Positions 16,164-22,392 of a DNA stretch of 22,392 nt are shown piece after piece. This stretch comes from an uncultured Mycoplasmatota bacterium. Lineage in GTDB: Bacteria; Bacillota_I; Bacilli_A; RF39; UBA660. The stretch spans positions 1-22,392 of the forward strand of contig URXR01000014.1 of the NCBI GenBank assembly GCA_900551925.1, in the 5' to 3' direction. The notes below the pieces were generated by a model. It did not search any database, was not told where the DNA came from, and was given only the letters and a program-made list of their open reading frames with translations. Within the stretch, counting starts at the first letter, position 1. Each line of letters begins with the position of its first letter. Both the position numbers and the translations under genes were made by a program.

Positions 16164-16655
16164 TTAAATAATTTTATCATAAATATCCAAGAAATAAGAT
16201 AAATTACTTATTATTTTATTAGTATTTAACATAGTCTTAAATTCTAAAATTGAAACAAACTTTGCATTTATTACTTCATCATTTTTTAAACTTAAATCTT
16301 TTAAATTCACATCTTTTTTTATTATCCAAACATCTATTATTGCTTGATTACATATAAATGATTTAAAAAACCTTAGTTCGTTTTTTTCTATATTTAATCC
16401 AATTTCTTCACTTATTTCTCTTTGAATTCCTTCTAAATCAGTTTCACCGAATTTAACATGCCCAGTTATGGCTTCCCACATACCACCATATGATTTATTA
16501 AAATTTCTTTGAGTTAAAAGTACTTCATTTTTATTATTAATAATCCAAGCTTGTTCAAGTAAATAATACTCGTTTTCTAGTAATTTATCCTGACCTCTTA
16601 TAAAAGTTTTGCTTAGCTTTTGCTTATTAGAATTATACAAATCAATTTTTTCCAT
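16164..16655 (-). CDS. Nudix hydrolase B, IPP-isomerase-like subfamily
   Basis: A 163-residue Nudix protein with a complete box, G-HVKFG-E-TDLEGIQ-REISEEIGL. The N-terminus MEKIDLYNSNKQKLSKT...RGQ matches Nudix C (MELLDLYDDKGKKLNKT...RGQ) closely, and Nudix A more loosely, so these are paralogues. FNKSYGGMWEAITGHV resembles the pre-box region of type-1 isopentenyl diphosphate isomerase relatives, though most such bacterial proteins are pyrophosphohydrolases of unsettled substrate. AGGAGA precedes the ATG. First gene of the minus-strand string, with a good promoter at 16694-16722 and the small membrane protein gene following. Confidence 0.92.
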   Translation of the reverse strand: MEKIDLYNSNKQKLSKTFIRGQDKLLENEYYLLEQAWIINNKNEVLLTQRNFNKSYGGMWEAITGHVKFGETDLEGIQREISEEIGLNIEKNELRFFKSFICNQAIIDVWIIKKDVNLKDLSLKNDEVINAKFVSILEFKTMLNTNKIISNLSYFLDIYDKII

Positions 16656-16693
16656 AATAAATCTCCTATTTAGCTATAAATTATATTTATAAA

Positions 16694-16722
16694 ATTATAA
16701 CATATGTAATACAATATGTTAA
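16694..16722 (-). promoter_or_regulatory. Promoter of the minus-strand Nudix unit
   Basis: Read on the minus strand: TTAACA (16722-16717), 17 bases, TATAAT (16699-16694), with TGT just before the -10 giving an extended element. Confidence 0.75.
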
Positions 16723-16782
16723 TTTTTATATAAAAATAAATATTAGTAGAACTAAATATTATTTTATTTATTTGCTAAGTAA

Positions 16783-16791
16783 TGATATAAT
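16783..16791 (+). promoter_or_regulatory. Extended -10 of the plus-strand GNAT-Nudix string
   Basis: TGA followed by TATAAT at 16786-16791; the -35 position (TTTATT) is weak. It lies 20 bases before the GNAT start codon, so the leader would be short. Together with the minus-strand promoter it makes a compact divergent control region. Confidence 0.55.
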
Positions 16792-16810
16792 TATTTATAG
16801 GAGAAAAAAT

Positions 16811-17281
16811 ATGAATATAACATTAACAAAAGTAAATAAAAATGAAAAAAATTTACTTAATAATTTAATGCAATTATATTTACACGATTTAAGTTTATAT
16901 TTTCCAATTGATTTTGATTCAAAAACATGTCAATATAAGTACAATTTAGAAACATATTTTTATAATAATTACACTTATTTTATAAAAATGAATAATGAAA
17001 TAGTAGGATTTATTTTAATTAATAAATTTGCTGAAGATAAATATGAAATAAGTGAAATCTTTATACTTAATAACTATAAGAATAAAAGCATAGGAAGGCA
17101 AGCTGTTAATAAAATTTTTGATATGTATAAAGGTAAATGGCAAATAAAATTAGTACCATCTTCACCCAAAGCAGAATCATTTTGGAATAAAACAATTAGT
17201 GACTATACCGATAATAATTATAAATTAATTCATACTGGCAAATATAATAGAGCAGAATTTTATTTTAATAATAAAAAATAA
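16811..17281 (+). CDS. GNAT acetyltransferase, divergent acetyl-CoA loop
   Basis: A 156-residue GNAT-like protein. The core is EIVGFILINKF, ISEIFILNNYKNKSIGRQAV and KWQIKLVPSSPKAESFWNK. The usual Q/R-x-x-G-x-G loop reads Y-K-N-K-S-I-G, so the first glycine is replaced by serine; the final glycine and following helix remain. The pattern ending in xFWxxxI with a C-terminal strand resembles predicted acetyltransferases of the YkkB/YoaP-like kind. ATG 16811 is chosen because TAGGAGAA lies eight bases upstream; an upstream in-frame TTG (16772) falls before the -10. It heads a + strand string with Nudix C 21 bases on. Confidence 0.78.
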   Translation: MNITLTKVNKNEKNLLNNLMQLYLHDLSLYFPIDFDSKTCQYKYNLETYFYNNYTYFIKMNNEIVGFILINKFAEDKYEISEIFILNNYKNKSIGRQAVNKIFDMYKGKWQIKLVPSSPKAESFWNKTISDYTDNNYKLIHTGKYNRAEFYFNNKK

Positions 17282-17302
17282 AAATATAAATGGAGGACTA
17301 TT

Positions 17303-17788
17303 ATGGAATTATTAGATTTATATGATGATAAGGGTAAGAAATTAAATAAAACTGTTGAAAGAGGTCAAAAATTTGACAAAGGAAATATTATGCTAAGTAT
17401 AGCATTTATCAAAAATTCCGATAACAAGTATTTAATTCAAAAAACCAGTAAAGAAAAAGGAGCAAAATACAGTTCAACTGGAGGACATGTAACTCATGAA
17501 GAAAATGGTCTTACTACCATTATTAGAGAAATAAAAGAAGAGTTAGGACTTAATATAAATACTAATGAATTAGAGTTTATCTCTTTAGTAAAACATCCTA
17601 CAAAACCTTGTTTAATTAATTTATACTTATTAGAAAAAGATATTTATATTGAAAAATTAAAACTTCAAGAAGAGGAAGTTGAATCTGTTTTATGGTTAAC
17701 AGAAGAAGAAATATTAAGTCTTATTAAAGAAAACAGATTTTTAAAATCCCATGGTTATTTATTTGAAAATTATATTATAAAAAATTAA
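17303..17788 (+). CDS. Nudix hydrolase C, IPP-isomerase-like subfamily
   Basis: A 161-residue Nudix protein with a complete box, G-HVTHE-E-NGLTTII-REIKEELGL. Its N-terminus (MELLDLYDDKGKKLNKTVERG) is very like that of Nudix B on the other strand, showing a shared origin. It lacks the KRS/QRN motif of A and B before the box (IQKTSKEKGAKYSSTGGH instead), so substrate specificity may have drifted. TGGAGG is eight bases before ATG. It lies in a + strand string GNAT-Nudix-GNAT-Nudix-Nudix with gaps of 21 to 61 bases. Confidence 0.92.
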   Translation: MELLDLYDDKGKKLNKTVERGQKFDKGNIMLSIAFIKNSDNKYLIQKTSKEKGAKYSSTGGHVTHEENGLTTIIREIKEELGLNINTNELEFISLVKHPTKPCLINLYLLEKDIYIEKLKLQEEEVESVLWLTEEEILSLIKENRFLKSHGYLFENYIIKN

Positions 17789-17849
17789 AAAAATAACAAA
17801 ATACATTTAAAGTATTGGCAAAAAATATCTAAAAAGGAAGTAATGAAAT

Positions 17850-18359
17850 ATGATAAATATAAGATTAGGAGTTAAAAAAGATATAACAAAAATTAATGAA
17901 CTTTATAAATCAGTAATAAAAGATTTAAAAGAAGTAAAAAAAATAGATATGCTTTGGGGTGATGTTTATCCATTTTGCGAAGTTGAACATGATATTAATA
18001 GTAAAGATATGTATGTTATAGAATTAAAAAACACTATAATTGGTAGTTTTGTATTAAGTGATTTTGATGACCCAGATTACCATAATATTGATTGGACTAA
18101 AAATAAAAGATTTATTTATCTAAACAGATTAGTAATAAATCCTAATCATCAAGGAAATGGTTATGCAAAAGAAGCCCTTGAATATATTGAAAAAGAAGCC
18201 ACGAATATGGGATATGAAATTATTAGATTAACAGTTTATGAAGATAATATTTGGGCTATAAAATTATATGAAAAGTTTGGTTTCAAACAAATTAAAAATG
18301 GAAATTGGCAATTAGAAAACAAAATATTTAAAGGCTATGAAAAAATACTAAATAGCTGA
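17850..18359 (+). CDS. GNAT acetyltransferase
   Basis: A 169-residue GNAT protein with a textbook acetyl-CoA region: YLNRLVINPNHQGNGYAKEA (Q-G-N-G-Y-A) followed by EIIRLTVYEDNIWAIKLYEK and FGF. IGSFVLSDF is the preceding strand. The acceptor is unknown. ATG 17850 has AAGGAAG nine bases upstream; an ATG at 17843 is in another frame. It is flanked on both sides by Nudix genes, within one apparent transcription unit. Confidence 0.92.
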   Translation: MINIRLGVKKDITKINELYKSVIKDLKEVKKIDMLWGDVYPFCEVEHDINSKDMYVIELKNTIIGSFVLSDFDDPDYHNIDWTKNKRFIYLNRLVINPNHQGNGYAKEALEYIEKEATNMGYEIIRLTVYEDNIWAIKLYEKFGFKQIKNGNWQLENKIFKGYEKILNS

Positions 18360-18386
18360 TTATCAAATAAACTATCAGGAGGTAAT

Positions 18387-18878
18387 ATGAAAGAAAAAGA
18401 TATTAATGTAAAAATATATGACTATATTTTAAATTGCCGAGCAGTTGCAATAATTATTAAAAATAATAAAATATTGTTTCAAAAAAGAAAACAAGATAAG
18501 TTTTGGGCATTACCTGGAGGAAAAATTAGAATTGATGAAACCGGAGAAGAAGCTATAAAAAGAGAATTAAATGAAGAATTAGGAATTGAAAATTCATGCA
18601 TCAAAAGAGTGCATAGTATTTCAGAATATTTTTTTACCTTTAATAAGAATAAATATCATCAATATATATTTGCTTATATAGTAGAAACAAATAATAATAA
18701 TAATAATCTTTTAGAAAATAAAGAATTTAAAGGAATAGAAAAAACTGAAAATTTATTATTTAAATGGTTTGATATAGATTTACTTTATGATGCCCCAATT
18801 AAACCTGATTTTTTAAAACAAAATTTAAAAGAAATAAATAATAAAGAAATTATATTTAATACCTACATAGAAAAATAA
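18387..18878 (+). CDS. Nudix hydrolase D, MutT/ADP-ribose pyrophosphatase-like
   Basis: A 163-residue Nudix hydrolase. The box G-KIRID-E-TGEEAIK-RELNEELGI is complete, and the FWALPGG entry is typical of MutT-type and ADP-sugar pyrophosphatases. The N-terminus (residues 1-20) lacks the RG leader of A-C, so it belongs to another branch. A run of asparagines (TNNNNNNLLEN) sits in a loop at about 105-112, encoded by AAT repeats. AGGAGG lies five bases before ATG; the gap from the previous gene is 27 bases and the next Nudix gene follows after 31. Confidence 0.92.
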   Translation: MKEKDINVKIYDYILNCRAVAIIIKNNKILFQKRKQDKFWALPGGKIRIDETGEEAIKRELNEELGIENSCIKRVHSISEYFFTFNKNKYHQYIFAYIVETNNNNNNLLENKEFKGIEKTENLLFKWFDIDLLYDAPIKPDFLKQNLKEINNKEIIFNTYIEK

Positions 18879-18909
18879 TATAACAAAAAAATGATTGGAG
18901 AATTAGAAT

Positions 18910-19356
18910 ATGAAAGAAATGACACATTTAGGAGCTTATGGAATAGTAATAAAAAACAACAAAATTTTATTAATAAAAAAACAAGGTGGTCCTTATGATG
19001 GAAAATTAGATTTACCTGGAGGCAGAATAGAATTTGGTGAAAGGCCAAAAGATGCTTTAAAAAGAGAGTTGCTAGAAGAAACTGGTATAGAAATAACTAA
19101 CTACAAATTATTTGATGCTGATTCTGTTACTGTAAAATGGAAGTTTAAGGATGACTTAGTACAAACTCATCATATTGGAATATTCTTTACGATATTAAAT
19201 TATAATAATGAAGTAAAAAAAGAAGTAAAAATAGATGAAATAAATGATGATTCACTTGGAGCAGAATTTTTTAATATTAATAAATTGTCTAAAAAAGAAC
19301 TATCCGCTATTGCTATATTAGAATTAGAAAAATTAGGATATACTTTAAAAAATTAA
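18910..19356 (+). CDS. Nudix hydrolase E, MutT-like
   Basis: A compact 148-residue Nudix hydrolase with a complete box, G-RIEFG-E-RPKDALK-RELLEETGI, preceded by DGKLDLPGG. AYGIVIKNNKILLIKKQGGP is the first strand pair. It resembles housecleaning MutT/ADP-ribose-type enzymes more than Nudix A-C. Start ATG 18910 follows TTGGAGAA by about nine bases. After its stop the same frame stays open for 35 more codons of Lys/Asn-rich sequence (to 19464) with no recognisable content, which I regard as chance in A-rich DNA. The 171-base gap to the next gene shows no clear terminator. Confidence 0.92.
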   Translation: MKEMTHLGAYGIVIKNNKILLIKKQGGPYDGKLDLPGGRIEFGERPKDALKRELLEETGIEITNYKLFDADSVTVKWKFKDDLVQTHHIGIFFTILNYNNEVKKEVKIDEINDDSLGAEFFNINKLSKKELSAIAILELEKLGYTLKN

Positions 19357-19527
19357 AATGCTAAAATAAGTAATAGAATTATTAAAAGAGAAGAAAATAT
19401 TTATAAAAAATTGTACAAAGAAAATAGAAATCAAAAGATTAATAAATCTATAAAAAATGCATAAAGCAAATAATAATTTTATCATAAAAAAGTTTATTAA
19501 AGTGTTTAAAAGGAATGAAAAAAGAGA

Positions 19528-20592
19528 ATGATGATAAAAATATATTGTAATAAAAAGGAATTTGAAGATATAAAAAATGACAAACAGACTTATAAAATAT
19601 TTGATAATGATTTGAAATTAAAGTATTTAGAAAATTATAAACTAGTTAACAAAGATACTAACGAAGAGTTGGAAATACAAATTACTTCTGTAAATAATTA
19701 TAATAGTTTGAACAATGTACTAAATATTATTAATATAGAACAATTTGGTGCATATAAAACAAAGCAAGATTTTATTGATTATATTACTAAAACTTATAAT
19801 GATAATGACTTTTTGGTTTGTAGGATTAAAAAAACTCAAAATAAAATAATTGTTAGTGATAAAAATCTATTAAAATTAATTAAAGTTGATACATTACAAC
19901 AAGAACACTTAGGACTTTCAGGTTGTTTAGTATATCGTGTAAAAACAAAAGAGAATAAAGATGCTATTTTAAAAGTTCAAAACATTAAAGGAAACAATAG
20001 CTTAAAAGAAGAATATGAGGTATTAAAATACCTAAAAGGTAAAATAAAAGTTGCGGATGTTTATTATTATAGCTTATATGAAAATACTGAATATTTGCTA
20101 AGAGAATATATAGATGGTGTACCACTATATAAAATGCAAAACTTTGGTTATCAATTAGGAAAAGAGTTAAAGAAAATTCATCAACATTATTCACAAAATT
20201 GTACATTTCAAAAATTTGCTGTAAAAAATTTATTAAATAATGCTATTGAAAAGATTGATGTTGTATATCAATTAAGAAGTGAATACTTTAAAAATTTTTC
20301 AAAAGATGAATTAGTCAATTTCTTGCAAGAAAATAAACCTAATGATGATGCTTTAATCCATGGTGATTTTAGTTTAACAAATATTTTGATTAATAATGAA
20401 AAATACTATTATATTGATTTAGGCAATGTATCTATATCGACAAAATATTTTGATATTTATATTTTAAAGAAAAGTTTAAAAATAAATCACTTAGAAGAAG
20501 AATATGAAGAATTTTTAAGAGGGTATAATATTGACGATTATAATGATATTTACTTGAAATGGATGGAATTAATTGAACTATCGTATAGTTAA
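19528..20592 (+). CDS. ASCH-like domain fused to an APH(3')-type kinase
   Basis: A 354-residue two-domain protein. Residues 1 to about 105 have the ASCH (PUA-like) layout: FEDIKNDKQTYKIFDND, then LVNKDTNEELEIQITSVNNY and a NVLNIINIEQFGAYKT helix. ASCH domains bind RNA or modified nucleosides; the usual T-x-E-x-R after the Lys reads T21-Y-K-I-F, so the acidic and Arg positions are lost. Residues 120-354 are an aminoglycoside-phosphotransferase fold: nucleotide Lys K149 (AILKVQ), catalytic H278-G-D280-FSLTN285, metal D297 in YYIDLGNVSISTKYFDIY, a block strikingly like APH(3')-III (IDLGRSGRADKWYDI). The substrate is unknown; resistance is possible but not shown. ATG 19528 is taken; ATG 19531 is equally possible. 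The ribosome-binding site is poor. Confidence 0.8.
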   Translation: MMIKIYCNKKEFEDIKNDKQTYKIFDNDLKLKYLENYKLVNKDTNEELEIQITSVNNYNSLNNVLNIINIEQFGAYKTKQDFIDYITKTYNDNDFLVCRIKKTQNKIIVSDKNLLKLIKVDTLQQEHLGLSGCLVYRVKTKENKDAILKVQNIKGNNSLKEEYEVLKYLKGKIKVADVYYYSLYENTEYLLREYIDGVPLYKMQNFGYQLGKELKKIHQHYSQNCTFQKFAVKNLLNNAIEKIDVVYQLRSEYFKNFSKDELVNFLQENKPNDDALIHGDFSLTNILINNEKYYYIDLGNVSISTKYFDIYILKKSLKINHLEEEYEEFLRGYNIDDYNDIYLKWMELIELSYS

Positions 20593-20729
20593 TATGCTAG
20601 GATAGTTTTATCGAAAATTAACTATATTGAAATAAAAATATTAATACAAATCTATCAAAATGATAAAATACAAAGAAAAAATAATTTGCAACGAAAAAAC
20701 TATTTTGTAACATTAATGAGGTGTAAATA

Positions 20730-21398
20730 ATGAGTATTATCTATTTATTAAGTGGACCAAATAAAGATACTGGTTTTTCTAAAGAAATAAAAGAAATGTT
20801 AAAAAAGGATTTAAAGAATAAAAAAAGTATAGCCTTCATTCCAACAACTCCTAATGATTATTCAAAAACAGAGTTATACGTTTATGGAAATAATAATAAT
20901 ATAATAGGAATTATGCCTTTACTTCAAGAAATTTCTTCTTTAAAAGATATAAATATAATTGATAACAGAGTATCAAAAGAAGAAGCAAAAAAAATTATAC
21001 CCAATTCAGATATTTTATATCTGCTTGGAGGTAATCCCTTTAATCAATTAGAATATTTACAAAAAGAAAATTATGCTAATTTAATAAAAGAGTTTTCAGG
21101 AATTATTATTGGAACTAGTGCAGGAGCAATGAATCTTGCTAAAGAAGCATATTATTCAAAAGACGAAGAACTAAAGGAAAGTATATTTTACCAAGCTTTA
21201 GAACTTGTAGATATAACAATAGATCCTCATTTTGATATTAATAATAAAGAGCAAATTAGTGAAATAATCAAAAATTCAAATCATAAAAGAATAGTAGGAT
21301 TACCAGAAGAATCAGGAATAAGGATTGCAAATAAAAACATTAGCTATATAAATAAATGTTATCGATTTGAAAACGAAAAAATGACAGAGATTAATTAA
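20730..21398 (+). CDS. Peptidase E-like protein (S51 family)
   Basis: A 222-residue cytoplasmic protein of the S51 family (alpha-aspartyl dipeptidase/cyanophycinase-like). ILYLLGGNPFNQL and IIIGTSAGAMNLA hold the nucleophile elbow G-T-S-A-G (catalytic Ser), followed by DITIDPHFD, which carries the conserved His. Length fits peptidase E. It may cleave N-terminal Asp dipeptides; close homologues in Gram-positives are often unassigned. GAGGTG lies about five to six bases before ATG. A weak TTGCAA-16-TAACAT upstream would start transcription within the ribosome-binding site, so it is not called a promoter. It begins a string with the pyrophosphatase-like gene and Nudix F. Confidence 0.85.
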   Translation: MSIIYLLSGPNKDTGFSKEIKEMLKKDLKNKKSIAFIPTTPNDYSKTELYVYGNNNNIIGIMPLLQEISSLKDINIIDNRVSKEEAKKIIPNSDILYLLGGNPFNQLEYLQKENYANLIKEFSGIIIGTSAGAMNLAKEAYYSKDEELKESIFYQALELVDITIDPHFDINNKEQISEIIKNSNHKRIVGLPEESGIRIANKNISYINKCYRFENEKMTEIN

Positions 21399-21438
21399 AA
21401 GGAGTAACAAACTTATTAAAGAAAAAAGGAGAAAAAAT

Positions 21439-21789
21439 ATGAAACAAACAAATGCAAAAGATTTATTAAATAAAAATATTGAAGTAGTAATGGATAGAAA
21501 ATTAGGAACTTTGCATCCTAAGCACAACTTCATTTATACAGTAAATTATGGTTATATTCCAAATACTTTAAGCGGTGATGGGGAAGAATTGGATGCATAT
21601 GTTCTAGGAGTTTTTGAACCAATTGATACTTTTAGTGGAAAAGTAATAGCAATAATTCATCGCCTTAATGATAACGATGACAAATTAGTAGTAGTGCCTA
21701 TCAATAAAAACTATACAGATGATCAAATAAAAGCATTAACTGAGTTTCAAGAAAGATTCTTTGATTCAACAATTATAAGAAGCGAATAA
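21439..21789 (+). CDS. Short inorganic-pyrophosphatase-like protein
   Basis: A 116-residue protein with the core of family I soluble inorganic pyrophosphatase: YTVNYGYIPNTLSGDGEELDAYVLG, equivalent to the GYIPxTxxxDGDPLDV region that binds metals and pyrophosphate. The signature DxDPxD reads D-G-E-E-L-D, keeping the outer aspartates but with Glu at the central Asp. It is clearly shorter than the usual 165-175 residues, lacking the C-terminal part. It could be a compact phosphoanhydride hydrolase with different specificity or a degenerate form. A GGAG site lies about seven bases before ATG 21439; an additional orphan AAAGGAG (about 21399-21405) just after the previous stop leads to no ATG. Confidence 0.8.
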   Translation: MKQTNAKDLLNKNIEVVMDRKLGTLHPKHNFIYTVNYGYIPNTLSGDGEELDAYVLGVFEPIDTFSGKVIAIIHRLNDNDDKLVVVPINKNYTDDQIKALTEFQERFFDSTIIRSE

Positions 21790-21820
21790 TAAAAAAAGTT
21801 AAATATTAGAAGGTGAATTT

Positions 21821-22234
21821 ATGCTAGAAATTAAAATTTTTGATTTAGGCTATTGTAAAGAAGAAGAATATACTAGAGTTGTATGTGTAAGTAGATACCA
21901 TGGAAAATATGTTTTTTCCTATAATAAAAAGCGTAATGGTTGGGAAATTCCAGGTGGACACATTGAAGAAGGCGAAACATGGCAAGAAGCAGTAAAAAGA
22001 GAAATGTATGAAGAAACTGGAGCTACAAAGATTGATATTAGTCCAGTAGCGGTTTATAAGATAAGTACATATGGCCTTTTGTGTTTTTGTGAAATATTAG
22101 AAATAGGAGAATTACCTGAAGAATATGAGATATCAAAATTAACTTTTTCAGAAACTTTACCAGATAACCTAACTTATCCTGAAGCCTTTAAACTTTACTT
22201 TGAAACAGTCATTAATAAATTAAATAAAGAATAG
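21821..22234 (+). CDS. Nudix hydrolase F, MutT-like
   Basis: A 137-residue Nudix hydrolase with box G-HIEEG-E-TWQEAVK-REMYEETGA, complete except for a small Ala in the last hydrophobic place. WEIPGG precedes it, and the C-terminal SETLPDNLTYPEAFKLYF helix resembles YjhB/MutT-type proteins found singly in many Firmicutes. AAGGTGAA lies five to six bases before ATG; the gene follows the pyrophosphatase-like gene by 31 bases. A joint role with it in hydrolysing nucleotide or pyrophosphate compounds is reasonable but not demonstrated. Confidence 0.92.
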   Translation: MLEIKIFDLGYCKEEEYTRVVCVSRYHGKYVFSYNKKRNGWEIPGGHIEEGETWQEAVKREMYEETGATKIDISPVAVYKISTYGLLCFCEILEIGELPEEYEISKLTFSETLPDNLTYPEAFKLYFETVINKLNKE

Positions 22235-22364
22235 TAATATTACAAATTAACACGAAAAATTAATTATATCTTGTCTATAATTATTGAAAATTACTGTTAT
22301 ATTATGAAGACAATAGATTTATATAACAAAACAGTTATAGATATCAAAAAATAGGAGGTAATAT

Positions 22365-22392
22365 ATGAGACAGCCACATCAAATATTGGCAT
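22365..22392 (+). CDS. Start of another gene, cut by the right edge (possible Nudix)
   Basis: A strong AGGAGGT (22353-22359) sits five bases before ATG 22365, and the frame stays open to the edge. The nine visible residues, MRQPHQILA, resemble the first strand of Nudix hydrolases of the MRxPxQVLV type, which would make it the seventh in the island. Nine residues are too few for a firm call. Confidence 0.6.

Noticed and set aside
19357..19464. The frame continues open for 35 codons after the Nudix E stop, suggesting stop-codon readthrough or a separate small gene.
   Set aside because: The residues are only Lys/Asn/Ile/Arg-rich, there is no start codon with a ribosome-binding site, and A-rich DNA produces such runs by chance.
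20577..20616. Terminator after the ASCH-APH gene (AACTATC ... GATAGTT).
   Set aside because: The pairing is 7 bp with a long loop and no proper T run, and competing pairings overlap the coding end.
13126..22392. Integron-like cassette array.
   Set aside because: No integrase, no attC-like imperfect palindromes recurring after each gene and no common spacer sequence; the genes lie on both strands.

Overview
The window is a strongly AT-rich bacterial segment with Gram-positive-type GAGGTG/AGGAGG ribosome-binding sites, sigma-A-like promoters and short U-tailed terminators. TGG encodes Trp and TGA acts as a stop (for example arcB), so the standard bacterial code applies. An LCP wall enzyme, a PAP2 phosphatase and an arginine deiminase operon on such an AT-rich background suggest a low-GC Firmicutes, probably an uncultured gut Bacilli/Erysipelotrichales/RF39-like lineage. 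That placement is inference only. No rRNA, tRNA, CRISPR array, transposase or integrase was seen.

Region 1 (1-4689) is an envelope block. It holds a possible truncated gene end at the left edge, then a PAP2 phosphatase with no conventional start codon, overlapping an LCP (LytR-CpsA-Psr) enzyme that ends in a Ser-rich linker and four Cys-rich repeats. A terminator, a membrane acyltransferase-3, nested inverted repeats and a short-chain dehydrogenase follow.

Region 2 (4690-5673) is a 493-base non-coding stretch with a candidate small transcript, a textbook TTGACA-17-TATAAT promoter and a roughly 240-base structured leader. The leader precedes a BltD-like GNAT acetyltransferase.

Region 3 (5674-10423) is the arginine deiminase operon: arcA, arcB, and one 796-residue reading frame that joins carbamate kinase (arcC) to a YfcC/ArcD-type permease. 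Arginine is deiminated to citrulline, phosphorolysed to ornithine and carbamoyl phosphate, and used to make ATP; the permease would exchange arginine for ornithine. The operon is bounded by a good promoter and a terminator. A 75-residue Asn/Asp-rich protein follows.

Region 4 (10834-22392) is a dense accessory island of small enzymes acting on phosphates or acyl groups: a sugar isomerase/epimerase-like protein, two tandem CYTH proteins, three GNATs, a C39-like cysteine peptidase domain, an APH-family kinase, six complete Nudix hydrolases plus a possible seventh at the edge, a small membrane protein, an ASCH-APH fusion, a peptidase E-like protein and a short inorganic-pyrophosphatase-like protein. 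Most lie on + as short strings; a three-gene block (15246-16655) lies on -. The theme is cleavage of phosphoanhydrides and modification of small molecules. The most unusual items are the ASCH-APH fusion, the arcC-permease fusion and the concentration of Nudix/CYTH/pyrophosphatase genes.
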